Positions 1 to 7,259 of a stretch of 64,000 bases of DNA are shown piece after piece. The stretch is from [Mycobacterium] stephanolepidis (GTDB lineage Bacteria; Actinomycetota; Actinomycetes; Mycobacteriales; Mycobacteriaceae). The position numbers were made by a program, and so were the translations under genes. The stretch lies in the NCBI RefSeq assembly GCF_002356335.1, contig NZ_AP018165.1:496001-560000 (forward strand), given 5' to 3'. The notes beneath the pieces were generated by a model. The model made no database searches, was not told the DNA's origin, and saw only the letters and a program-made list of their open reading frames with translations. Within the stretch, counting starts at the first letter, position 1. Every line of letters begins with the position of its first letter.

Positions 1-82
1 TTCCGGGGCTTTGTGCCTCGATGGTCGCGCAGCTTGCCGACAGTAACGACATCGCGACCGCCAAACCGGTGAGTGCCTTCAT
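1..82 (-). CDS. Substrate-binding lipoprotein of a B12/siderophore-type ABC importer (N-terminus only)
   Basis: Only the first 27 codons are inside the window; the gene runs off the left edge. The peptide starts MKALTGLAVAMSLLSASC, a short signal sequence ending in a lipobox with the lipidated Cys at residue 18, so the protein should be anchored outside the membrane. Its ATG overlaps the stop of the upstream ATPase gene by 4 bases (ATGA at 79-82), so it is the third gene of a permease-ATPase-binding-protein operon. Since the operon leader is a cobalamin riboswitch, a BtuF-like corrinoid-binding role is inferred; the ligand-binding domain itself is not visible. Confidence 0.7.
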   Translation of the reverse strand, partial: MKALTGLAVAMSLLSASCATIEAQSPG

Positions 83-864
83 TCCTTATCCTGCCTCTCT
101 GGCTGAGCATCGAAGATGATCTGTGGGACGCCGCTTCGTGGATGGGCGATGACGTGGCAACCGATGCCGAACCAGCGGCCGATGGACTCGGTGGTGATCA
201 CCTCGTCGGGTGATCCCGACAGCACCACGTGTCCCTTGGCCATGATGTGGATCGTGTCGCAGTACTGTGCCGCGAGATTGAGATCGTGTAGTGCGGCGAT
301 GACGGTAATACCCAGTGTCCGAGCCGAACTGAGTATCGAGTATTGATGGCGCACATCCAGATGATTCGTCGGCTCGTCTAGCACCAGGACGCGCGGCTGT
401 TGTGCGAGAGCACGGGCTATGAGAACTCGCTGACGTTCGCCACCCGAGAGGGAACTGAACTTGCGGTGGGCGAGGGCCGTCACGTCCGCCGTCTCGGTGG
501 CCTCCGCGCAGATGCGGCGGTCCAGTTCGGAGGTGCCGCGCAGGGACGTGCCGTGCGGTAGCCGGCCGGTGGCGATGACTTCGGCGGACGTGAAATCAAA
601 GTCCAAGGACATGTCCTGGGTGAGTGCCGCCACCTGACGAGCGTTCTCCCGCATGCTGATTGCCCGCACCGACACGCCACTGACCGTGACGTCACCGGTG
701 GCCGGGGCAAGGGCGCGATAGAGGCAGCGCAGGGTCGTCGACTTACCACTGCCGTTGGGGCCGACGATGCCGACAAATCCACCGGCCCCGATCTCGAGGT
801 CGATGTCGGAAACGATCCGAGTACCCCCGATATCGACCGAGACATTCCGGTAGGTGACGTCCAT
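79..864 (-). CDS. ABC transporter ATPase, FecE/BtuD family
   Basis: A 261-residue ATPase that would power uptake of cobalamin or a related chelate. The Walker A motif GPNGSGKS lies at residues 35-42. It is followed by a Q-loop (LTQD), the ABC signature LSGGERQRV near residue 140, Walker B VLVLDEPTNHLD near 160 and an H-loop ALHDLNLAAQ near 193. This is the complete FecE/BtuD/HmuV-type order. I chose the ATG at 864 because it directly follows the Shine-Dalgarno-like CGCAGGAGCGGTGGGC stretch and overlaps the permease stop by one base (TGATG). The frame stays open upstream inside the permease gene, but that part does not look like protein. Operon context and the upstream riboswitch favour corrinoid transport; the sequence alone cannot exclude iron-siderophore. 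Confidence 0.88.
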   Translation of the reverse strand: MDVTYRNVSVDIGGTRIVSDIDLEIGAGGFVGIVGPNGSGKSTTLRCLYRALAPATGDVTVSGVSVRAISMRENARQVAALTQDMSLDFDFTSAEVIATGRLPHGTSLRGTSELDRRICAEATETADVTALAHRKFSSLSGGERQRVLIARALAQQPRVLVLDEPTNHLDVRHQYSILSSARTLGITVIAALHDLNLAAQYCDTIHIMAKGHVVLSGSPDEVITTESIGRWFGIGCHVIAHPRSGVPQIIFDAQPERQDKE

Positions 865-1916
865 CAGCCCACCGCTCCTGCGGACATCGCACGGCGACGC
901 ATCAACCCGACGAAGACGGGTACTCCGACTGCCGCCGTGATCGCCCCCAGGGGCAGTTCTTGCGGCGGAATCGCGGTCCGTGCAACGAGGTCGGCGGCCA
1001 CAAGGAAGCATGCGCCCAGCACCGGAGCCACGATCAAGACCCGCCGATGATCCGCCCCGACCAGCAACCGCGCCGCGTGTGGAATGACCAGCCCCACGAA
1101 TCCGATTGCTCCGCAGATGGATACAAAACATCCGGTCATGGCGGCGGACAGCACGAACAGCGCCACCCTGAAGCGGCCGGCGTGCAAACCCAGCGACGCG
1201 CTCACCTCGTCACCCATGGCGAGGGCGTTGAGCTGGCGTGCGAGCCCTGCAACGCACAGGAAGCCGATCACGGTCGCCGCGAGCGCTACCGGCACCTTGT
1301 CCCATGACGACGCCCCCAAGCTGCCGAGCAGCCAGAACATCACACTGCGCGCCGCTTCGCCGTTCGGCGCCAAGAACACCAGCACGGTTGTCACCGCGGA
1401 CAGGCCATACCCCACCGCAGTGCCCACCAGTACCAGCCGCAGAGGTATCAGACCCTGTGGGGTACGGGCGATTTGGTAGACAAGCGCGGTTGCTGCGAGC
1501 GCCCCCAATGAGGCCGAAAGTGAGAGTGCGTACACGCCGAGGGTGCCGAGTACTCCGTAGACCACGACCGCGGTGGCCCCCACCGAGGCGCCCGAGGAGA
1601 TGCCCAGAACGTACGGATCGGCCAGTGCGTTGCGGACCATGGCCTGCACGAGCACACCCACCACGGCCAGCCCCGCACCGACGAGGATCGCGAGAATCAC
1701 CCGCGGCAGCCGGGACTCGACAACGATTCGGTAGTTCGCGGCGTCGGCGGCCGGCACCGAGCCGCCGGTCGCACCCGCCCAGAGGAAATGCAGACAGTCG
1801 CGCCATGGCACGTCGGCGGTGCCGAAGGCGAGTGCCGTCACCGACAGCAGCAGTAGCGCTGCCAGACCGCCGACCGCAGCCAGGAACACCGGCCGTCCGC
1901 GCTGTGCTGCGAGCAT
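864..1916 (-). CDS. FecCD/BtuC-family ABC permease
   Basis: A 350-residue polytopic membrane protein of the FecCD/BtuC family, the pore of a vitamin B12, haem or siderophore importer. It has an N-terminal membrane segment and about ten hydrophobic helices. Family signatures include the ESRLPRVILAILVGAGLAVVG-type block near residue 65 (about 20 residues), DPYVLGISSGASVG, and the cytoplasmic coupling stretch CGAIGFVGLVIPHAARLL. The ATG at 1916 (MLAAQRGRP) is preferred. The open frame continues upstream to 2072, but that region overlaps the riboswitch expression platform and reads as arginine/proline-rich noise. It is translationally coupled to the downstream ATPase and lies 3' of a cobalamin riboswitch, which supports corrinoid as substrate. 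Confidence 0.88.
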   Translation of the reverse strand: MLAAQRGRPVFLAAVGGLAALLLLSVTALAFGTADVPWRDCLHFLWAGATGGSVPAADAANYRIVVESRLPRVILAILVGAGLAVVGVLVQAMVRNALADPYVLGISSGASVGATAVVVYGVLGTLGVYALSLSASLGALAATALVYQIARTPQGLIPLRLVLVGTAVGYGLSAVTTVLVFLAPNGEAARSVMFWLLGSLGASSWDKVPVALAATVIGFLCVAGLARQLNALAMGDEVSASLGLHAGRFRVALFVLSAAMTGCFVSICGAIGFVGLVIPHAARLLVGADHRRVLIVAPVLGACFLVAADLVARTAIPPQELPLGAITAAVGVPVFVGLMRRRAMSAGAVG

Positions 1917-2036
1917 CGATCTTCCTGTGTCGTCGGGTCGCCGACACTTCGGGCATGACGGATACGCCACGTAGGCATTACCCACCAGGCGGGCCCTCGG
2001 CACTGGCGAATGACCGCACCAGGAGGTGCGGCCGCG
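1917..2036. other. Leader between riboswitch and permease gene
   Basis: This 120-base stretch between the riboswitch and the permease start holds no gene. It would form the expression platform of the minus-strand riboswitch. An inverted repeat (tgaccgcaccaggaggtgcggc at about 2009-2030, arms GCCGCACCT and AGGTGCGGT) could sequester or terminate; the exact switching structure was not resolved by eye. Confidence 0.4.
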
Positions 2037-2195
2037 TTGGCAGGTCTTCGGACTCGTGGACTCGAGGCTCATCTACGAGCCTCACCTACCGGCGGCCGCT
2101 TCCCGGGGCTTAACCCAGTGCTTCTAGTGCCGCTGTCGTTTCCACATACCGCTGCGGGGCAGTTCCGGATTCACACCGGATTCCCTCTTGCGATC
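2037..2195 (-). promoter_or_regulatory. Cobalamin riboswitch upstream of the ABC importer
   Basis: Read on the minus strand, the leader contains the conserved cobalamin-riboswitch elements in order. These are GGGAATCCGGTGTGAATCC, then CTGCCCCGCAGCGG (B12-box region), a variable stem region, and the 3' signature ACGAGTCCGAAGACCTGCC ending at 2039. This arrangement matches the AdoCbl-type aptamer. It precedes a FecCD permease operon, which is a classical target. Confidence 0.85.
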
Positions 2196-2284
2196 TCCAG
2201 GAGCGCTTCTTTGTGCTCGTGGAGAAACCAACGCGAGGCCAAAACTATCACTCGAACGCGCAGACCAGCCGCGTCGACTAAGCT

Positions 2285-2405
2285 CAGTTCGTCCTTCGAC
2301 AGGACGGGAACCTGGTGTGATCCCAGGACGGTCGCGCCACTGTAAAAGTCAGACCCCGACCTGTCGATTCCAGAAGACGACGATCGGACCCGGGACGCGG
2401 TATCC
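2285..2405 (+). promoter_or_regulatory. Cobalamin riboswitch upstream of cbtB-cbtA
   Basis: On the plus strand, GGGAACCTGGTGTGATCC followed by GGACGGTCGCGCCACTGT (B12 box at about 2330-2343) and GTCAGACCCCGACCTGTC form a compact cobalamin riboswitch aptamer. It ends just before a strong ribosome-binding site and the cbtB ATG at 2420. It is oriented opposite to the other cobalamin riboswitch, so both operons diverge from one roughly 500-bp region. Confidence 0.85.
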
Positions 2406-2419
2406 CGAAAAGGAGCAAC

Positions 2420-2626
2420 ATGGCACACACAACGTCCGCCAGCCATCCGGTTGCGGTGTCGATTCCCCAGGCTGCGCTGTGGTTGAGCGTGACCACCCTC
2501 TTCGGGCTGCTCGCCTATTACTTCATCGGCATCGACCAGGGTGCGGTGTCGATCTTCGGTAGCGATATGCACGTTCACGAGTTCGTGCATGACGCCCGCC
2601 ATCTGCTCGGCTTCCCCTGCCACTAG
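2420..2626 (+). CDS. cbtB: CbtB, small cobalt-transport subunit
   Basis: A 68-residue protein with one predicted membrane helix (about residues 18-38, AALWLSVTTLFGLLAYYFIG). Its C-terminus is rich in histidine, with the pattern DMHVHEFVHDARHLLGFPCH. CbtB proteins have exactly this design: a single membrane span plus a His-rich metal-binding tail. The RBS AAAAGGAGCAAC lies immediately before the ATG. cbtA follows 15 bp downstream and a cobalamin riboswitch precedes it, so repression by B12 is expected. The role is inferred as cobalt uptake for corrinoid synthesis. Confidence 0.9.
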   Translation: MAHTTSASHPVAVSIPQAALWLSVTTLFGLLAYYFIGIDQGAVSIFGSDMHVHEFVHDARHLLGFPCH

Positions 2627-2641
2627 CAGCGGGCCGAATAC

Positions 2642-3436
2642 ATGGAAAAGTCAATAATTCTGCGCGGCTTAGGCTTCGGCGCATGGGGTGGATTGCTGTC
2701 CTTCATCTTCGGATGGATCTTCGTCGAGCCCGTCATCAACAGGGCCATCTCCTACGAGGAGGGCCGAGGCGAGGCGCAGTCCGCACTCGACGAGGCGGCC
2801 GGTGTCCACGCCCGTCATGAGGGTGCGGAACTGTTCAGCCGTCTCGCGCAGGCAAATGCGGGCTTGGCACTCGGTGTCATCGGATTCGGAATCGCGATGG
2901 GCGCACTGTTCGCGGTGGCCTATGTGGTGGCGATCGGGCGCGTCGGCAACCTCAGTCCGCGTGCGCAGGCGCTAGCCGTCGCCGGTGGTCTGTTCCTGGT
3001 GTTGTATGTGGTGCCGTTCCTGAAGTTCCCGGCCAATCCGCCTGCGGCAAGCGCCGAGGGCACCATCAAGGAGCGCACCGGGTACTTCGTGCTGATGATC
3101 GTGGTCGCGGCGATCGCACTCGCGGTGGCGCTATGGGTGGGCCGAAAGCTCTCCCAGCGCGTGGATACCTGGACGGCCACGCTCGCCGCCGCCGCGGTGT
3201 TCGTCGTGCTGGTCGGGCTCGTCATCGCAGTTACGCCCGGATTTGTCGAGGCGCCGCAACCGCTGCTCGATGCCGACGGGAAGATCGTCTATCCGGGGTT
3301 CCCGGCGCATGACCTGTATCTGTTCAGGCTGTACTCGTTCACGACGCAGGCCATCATGTGGGCGACGATCGGTATCGGATTCGCCACGGTGATCGGGCGC
3401 AAGCCCGTCAACGCCGAGGCGGCCGTCACCGGCTAG
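2642..3436 (+). CDS. cbtA: CbtA, cobalt transporter membrane subunit
   Basis: A 264-residue integral membrane protein with five to six hydrophobic helices, beginning MEKSIILRGLGFGAWGGLLS. It shows the CbtA family organisation: an N-terminal helix with an acidic loop (EPVINRAISYEEGRGEAQ), a middle region with helices separated by a periplasmic FPANPPAASAEG loop, and a late PGFPAHDLYLFRLYS segment. It works with CbtB and is probably co-transcribed with it from the riboswitch-controlled leader. The RBS before its ATG is weak, suggesting coupling to cbtB translation. Confidence 0.9.
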   Translation: MEKSIILRGLGFGAWGGLLSFIFGWIFVEPVINRAISYEEGRGEAQSALDEAAGVHARHEGAELFSRLAQANAGLALGVIGFGIAMGALFAVAYVVAIGRVGNLSPRAQALAVAGGLFLVLYVVPFLKFPANPPAASAEGTIKERTGYFVLMIVVAAIALAVALWVGRKLSQRVDTWTATLAAAAVFVVLVGLVIAVTPGFVEAPQPLLDADGKIVYPGFPAHDLYLFRLYSFTTQAIMWATIGIGFATVIGRKPVNAEAAVTG

Positions 3437-3448
3437 CCAGCCGAACCG

Positions 3449-3540
3449 ATGGTCTTCGCGCGGGCGCTCATCGGAGCGTGACGGTCTTCGCGCGGGCGCT
3501 CATCGGAGCGTGACGGTCTTCGCGCGGGCGCTCATCCCAG
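3449..3540. repeat. Tandem repeat, 32-bp unit, 2.9 copies
   Basis: Two consecutive 32-bp units (3449-3480 and 3481-3512) differ at a single base, and a third, 28-base partial unit (3513-3540) ends with CTCATCCCAG. Each full unit contains a small hairpin, CGCTC-ATCG-GAGCG. The third copy runs into the 3' end of lpqF and supplies its last codons and stop. The unit core, GGTCTTCGCGC followed by GCTCATC, is the same dispersed repeat seen elsewhere in the window. Confidence 0.9.
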
Positions 3541-4872
3541 CTTCTTGAAGACGCCCTTGGCCAGGCCGATCACCCACCCGGCCGCGCCAGGACCGAATGC
3601 GCGATCCCAATTGAGTTGGAAGCTCACCACATACGGCTGATGGTGGCGATCCTCGGCGTACCAGCTGAACGTAAGGTCACCGGGCAGATTGCCGCCCTTG
3701 GCGCCGATGTAGCGCCAGTTCTCGCTGTGTAGGTCGATACCGGGTTCTGCGGACAGAATGTCGCGGACCGGGGCCGCCGCGCCCACGGCGACCTTCTGCA
3801 GTGCCGCGTGCACACGGCAGATGTCCTCGGCGCTGCCGTACCACTCGATACCGAATTTCGATGCGGGCGTGGTGGTCCGGTCCGGATCCAGCTTGTAGTC
3901 GTGGGTGTCCGCCTCGGCGAGCATCTGACCGCGCTGTGCGGGTGTGGTGGCGTCCTTCCATTGCTGACGGACATCCGGTATGCCCCAGCCGATGTTGAAC
4001 AGCTCGTGCATGGTGGGGAAGGGGGTCATCGACGCCGGGTCATGATGTCCGCCGTCGGCGAGGGCCTTTTCGATCGCTTGGCGACCCAGGCGGTTGATCA
4101 GCATGTCGGTGCCCATGTTGTCGCTCACCGAAATCATTTTCTGAGCGGCGGTGCGCACCGAGACCGTCGAGCCCGTCGGCAGCTTGTCCATCGAGCTTCC
4201 GAGTGCCTTGCCGCGATCGGTGACGGTGAGTTGCTCATCCCATGTGAGGGTGCCCGCGTTGATCGCGGTACCGGTGGCCAACAGCACGTAGAGCTTGAAA
4301 ACCGAAGCCAGTGGCATAGATTCGGAGGTGTTGGTTCCGGCGACCTGCTCGCACTGTCCGTTGACGATCTTGGAGGCCCGGTAGGAGTACCGCCCGCCCG
4401 ACGCGGACAGCGCGGTGTCGATATCGGACCAGTCGGCGATCGTCGGGGGCTGCTGGTACGGGACCAGCCTGTCGACATCTCCCTTGTCATTGGTACGCAG
4501 CCCGATGTCCACATTGGCGCCGTATGGAGCGATCAGATGGACGGTGGAGCTGTTCGCGGCGAGATCCACCGAGCTCACCTTGTACGGCCGGTCCACCCAC
4601 AGCTTGGTCATGATCTCGGTGTAGTCGTCGACCTTGTTGGCGGCGGCCAATGTCGCCACGCCTTGCTTGCCGATCGGCCAGTTCGAATTCAACATGTCGA
4701 TGAGCTGTTGCGAGCGCAGCCCCGGAGGCGTGCTTGTATCGACATCACCGTGCGGCACCTGTCGCAGTTTGATGCCACACCCCGCTGTGCTGCCCACCGA
4801 CAACGCCACCACGGCCACCGTGCACACTGAAACGGCGCGCGTCACGCGCGTGCGCAGCAAACCCCCGTTCAC
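3532..4872 (-). CDS. lpqF: LpqF-like exported serine beta-lactamase-fold protein
   Basis: A 446-residue exported protein of the class A beta-lactamase/DD-peptidase superfamily. The N-terminus has a hydrophobic signal ending STAGC, a possible but weak lipobox. After an N-terminal domain of about 150 residues comes the active-site tetrad SVFK (SxxK), then SDN in SVSDNMGTD, and a late KGG in GAKGGNLPGD replacing the usual KTG. These are the three expected elements of a serine acyl-enzyme site. The gene corresponds by order to M. tuberculosis Rv3593 (lpqF), next to mhuD. The GTG at 4872 overlaps the mhuD stop (GTGA at 4869-4872), indicating translational coupling. True beta-lactamase activity is not implied. 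Confidence 0.8.
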   Translation of the reverse strand: MNGGLLRTRVTRAVSVCTVAVVALSVGSTAGCGIKLRQVPHGDVDTSTPPGLRSQQLIDMLNSNWPIGKQGVATLAAANKVDDYTEIMTKLWVDRPYKVSSVDLAANSSTVHLIAPYGANVDIGLRTNDKGDVDRLVPYQQPPTIADWSDIDTALSASGGRYSYRASKIVNGQCEQVAGTNTSESMPLASVFKLYVLLATGTAINAGTLTWDEQLTVTDRGKALGSSMDKLPTGSTVSVRTAAQKMISVSDNMGTDMLINRLGRQAIEKALADGGHHDPASMTPFPTMHELFNIGWGIPDVRQQWKDATTPAQRGQMLAEADTHDYKLDPDRTTTPASKFGIEWYGSAEDICRVHAALQKVAVGAAAPVRDILSAEPGIDLHSENWRYIGAKGGNLPGDLTFSWYAEDRHHQPYVVSFQLNWDRAFGPGAAGWVIGLAKGVFKKLG

Positions 4873-5186
4873 GCCTTGGCGGCGGCCCCGGTCACGTCGA
4901 GCACAACCTCGAACTCCAACAGGTGGGCGCCCTTGGCCACGGGCTTGGCCTGCTGGCCGGCATGTGCTTCGACCGCCGGACCGGTGGCCCAGGCCTGGAA
5001 GGCCTCTTCGGATTCCCACTGGGTGACCACGAAGTAGCGGTCTTCGCCCTTGACGGGGCGCAGCAGCTGAAAGCCCAGGAATCCCGGCTGGTTCTCCACT
5101 GCTCCGGCGCGGTGAGCGAACCGCTTCTCCAGCTCCGGACCTGCACCCTCGGGGATCTCGATTGCGTTGATCTTCACCACGGACAT
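4869..5186 (-). CDS. mhuD: MhuD, haem-degrading monooxygenase
   Basis: A 105-residue protein of the ABM/IsdG fold, the same length as M. tuberculosis MhuD (Rv3592) and very similar through the core EKRFAHRAGAVENQPGFLGF. The residues known to be needed for haem binding and ring opening are conserved at identical positions: Asn7, Trp66 and His75. MhuD converts haem to iron and mycobilins without releasing CO. It is the first gene of a two-gene unit with lpqF. No IdeR-type operator was recognised in the short 42-bp gap to the divergent hydrolase gene. Confidence 0.92.
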   Translation of the reverse strand: MSVVKINAIEIPEGAGPELEKRFAHRAGAVENQPGFLGFQLLRPVKGEDRYFVVTQWESEEAFQAWATGPAVEAHAGQQAKPVAKGAHLLEFEVVLDVTGAAAKA

Positions 5187-5228
5187 GGGTTCAGGCTACC
5201 CGGCAGCGGGGCTTATGTTGACAGGGCG

Positions 5229-6023
5229 ATGATGAGAGACATGGACCACGACCGCCTGTTCGATCAAGGCGGTCTGTCTAGAGCTGCGGGGGCACCGTCG
5301 ATCGTGCTCGTGCACGGTCTGATGGGACGCGGGAGCACCTGGTCGCGGCAATTGCCCTGGCTGCGAGAGCTGGGCCGGGTGTACACCTATGACGCACCGT
5401 GGCATCGAGGGCGGGACGTCGTTGATGCCCAACCGATTTCAACTGAGCGTTATGTCCAGGCGCTCGCGAAGGCGGTGCGCGAGCTTGACGGTCCGGCTCT
5501 GCTCGTCGGGCACTCCATGGGCGGGTTGCATTCGTGGTGCCTGGCCGCCGAGCATCCGGAGCTGGTGTCGGGACTGGTCGTGGAGGACATGGCCCCCGAT
5601 TTCGTCGGGGGCACCACGGGGCCGTGGGAACCCTGGCTGTACTCCTGGCCGGACGTCTTCACGTCGGCCGCGGATGTCACCGAAAGGTTCGGAGCCGTTG
5701 CGGGACAGTATTTCCTGGAGGCGTTTGACCGGGTGCCCGGCGGCTGGCGCTTGCACGGCCCCATCGACAAATGGATAGCCACGGCTGCGGAATGGGGAGT
5801 GCGTGACTTCTGGGATCAGTGGCGGCAGGTGCGTTGTCCGTCGCTACTGATGGAGGCGTCAGTGACCGTGGCGCCGCCCGGGCAGATGACCAAGATGGCC
5901 GAAATAGGCTGGAAATCAACCTATGTGAAGGTTGAGGGGGCCGGGCATCTGATTCACGACGACGCGCCCGAGCACTATCGGGCTGCCGTTTGCGAGTTCG
6001 TCGCCACAATCGCGGCCGGGTAA
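5229..6023 (+). CDS. Alpha/beta-hydrolase (Rv3591c-like)
   Basis: A 264-residue alpha/beta-hydrolase. The oxyanion motif HGLMGRGSTW is at about residues 29-38, the nucleophile elbow GHSMGG at about 97-102, an Asp-bearing strand follows, and a late catalytic His sits in GAGHLIHDDAPEH near residue 243. The start is one of three closely spaced ATGs (5229, 5232, 5241). It diverges from mhuD and matches the position of M. tuberculosis Rv3591c, a hydrolase of unknown substrate. It lacks the GNSxGG pattern of meta-cleavage hydrolases, so it is not an obvious HsaD. Confidence 0.85.
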   Translation: MMRDMDHDRLFDQGGLSRAAGAPSIVLVHGLMGRGSTWSRQLPWLRELGRVYTYDAPWHRGRDVVDAQPISTERYVQALAKAVRELDGPALLVGHSMGGLHSWCLAAEHPELVSGLVVEDMAPDFVGGTTGPWEPWLYSWPDVFTSAADVTERFGAVAGQYFLEAFDRVPGGWRLHGPIDKWIATAAEWGVRDFWDQWRQVRCPSLLMEASVTVAPPGQMTKMAEIGWKSTYVKVEGAGHLIHDDAPEHYRAAVCEFVATIAAG

Positions 6024-6027
6024 CCCG

Positions 6028-6231
6028 CTATCGCCGGGAGTGGATCACTTCCATCTCGTGCAGCTGCCGTTGCAGGTCACGATCGTCGGCGAAGGTTCCG
6101 CCCAGAGGTGCGGCGACCCGGAACTGATCGAGGTGGATTCGGAACGTCTTGTTTCGGCGGGCGATCCAGCTCAGTGCGACCGCCAGGGCGAATGGGGATA
6201 GCAGGACGAGAATGGCGGCGAAGATGGTCAT
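6028..6231 (-). CDS. Small membrane-anchored protein, unknown function
   Basis: A 67-residue protein beginning MTIFAAILVLLSPFALAVAL, one predicted N-terminal membrane helix followed by a basic, charged cytoplasmic tail (IARRNKTFRIHLDQF and LQRQLHEMEVIHSRR). Its ATG at 6231 lies 71 bp from the divergent GlxA-like regulator gene. I do not recognise a family. The open frame extends further upstream, but that part overlaps the regulator gene and reads as arginine-rich noise. Confidence 0.65.
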   Translation of the reverse strand: MTIFAAILVLLSPFALAVALSWIARRNKTFRIHLDQFRVAAPLGGTFADDRDLQRQLHEMEVIHSRR

Positions 6232-6302
6232 GGCAATAATTGTGTTCTGATAAATATCGCGCCAACAGTGGCGGAATTGACGGCCTTCGATAATATTCAG
6301 CC

Positions 6303-7259
6303 ATGTTGCGTTCGGTGGCGACGCTGGTCCTCGATCGGGTCGCCGTTTTCGAGTTCGGTGTTCTGTGCGAGGTCTTCGGGCTCGACCGCACCAGTGACGG
6401 CGTTCCCAATTTCGACTTTCGGGTGTGCGGCGTGGAACCCGGTGTTCCGCTGCGCACGACGGTCGGGGCCTCACTGATTCCCGATTGCGGGCTCGACGGG
6501 CTCGCCGATGCCGATCTAGTGGCACTGCCGGCGCGTACCTACACCGAGGGGTACCCGCCGGAGGCGCTGGAGGCGGTGCGCGCCGCGGCAGACCGCGGCG
6601 CCACAGTGCTCACCGTCTGCTCAGGCGTCTTTATCGCGGGTGCGGCAGGGCTGTTGGATGGTCGTCGCTGCACCACGCACTGGATGTACACCGATGAGCT
6701 GGCCCGCCGGCATCCAACGGCGACGGTGGACCGCGATGTGTTGTTCGTCGATGACGGTGACCTGATCACCAGCGCGGGGACCGCCGCGGGCATCGATGCC
6801 TGCCTGCATCTGGTCCGCCGCGAGCTGGGCAGCGAGATCACCAACAAGATCGCGCGACGCATGGTGGTGCCGCCGCAGCGCGCGGGTGGTCAGCGTCAGT
6901 TCATCCCCCAGCCAGTACCCGACGTGGATACCAACGGCTTTGGCGGACTGTTCGATTGGCTCATCGAAAACATCGACCAGACGCATACGGTCGCCGATCT
7001 TGCCGCGCGCGTACATATGTCGACCCGCACGTTCGCCCGAAAGTTCACCGATCAGACCGGGGTGACGCCGCTGCGCTGGATCATCGACCAGCGGGTACTC
7101 CTGGCCCGGCGACTGTTGGAGGAGACGGATCTTGATATCGATGCCGTCGCGGCGCGCAGCGGTTTCGGTACGGCGATCCTGTTGCGCCATCATTTCCGCC
7201 GCGGTGTCGGGATCACACCCACCGATTACCGCAAGACCTTCGCGGTGGCGGTCGGCTAG
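6303..7259 (+). CDS. GlxA-family AraC-type transcriptional regulator
   Basis: A 318-residue regulator with an N-terminal DJ-1/PfpI-like domain (about residues 1-180) and a C-terminal AraC DNA-binding domain (about 215-315). The nucleophile-elbow region reads TVCSGVFIAGAAGLLDG, and the two helix-turn-helix units are at HTVADLAARVHMSTRTFARKF and IDAVAARSGFGTAILLRHHF. Such proteins usually sense small metabolites and control nearby catabolic genes, but no obvious target operon adjoins it. Its TAG stop shares a CTAG tetranucleotide with the convergent mutY stop. Confidence 0.88.
   Translation: MLRSVATLVLDRVAVFEFGVLCEVFGLDRTSDGVPNFDFRVCGVEPGVPLRTTVGASLIPDCGLDGLADADLVALPARTYTEGYPPEALEAVRAAADRGATVLTVCSGVFIAGAAGLLDGRRCTTHWMYTDELARRHPTATVDRDVLFVDDGDLITSAGTAAGIDACLHLVRRELGSEITNKIARRMVVPPQRAGGQRQFIPQPVPDVDTNGFGGLFDWLIENIDQTHTVADLAARVHMSTRTFARKFTDQTGVTPLRWIIDQRVLLARRLLEETDLDIDAVAARSGFGTAILLRHHFRRGVGITPTDYRKTFAVAVG

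Noticed and set aside
3449..3540. Possible CRISPR array
   Set aside because: The 32-bp units are directly adjacent with no spacers and no cas genes are present.
3808..4830. Long open frame antisense to lpqF (340 codons)
   Set aside because: High-GC shadow; composition is Arg/Gly/Val-rich without domains, while the opposite strand encodes a clear SxxK/SDN protein.
5229..6023. Alpha/beta-hydrolase as the missing HsaD
   Set aside because: Motif GHSMGG and context match Rv3591c, not the meta-cleavage hydrolase family; no KstR box nearby.
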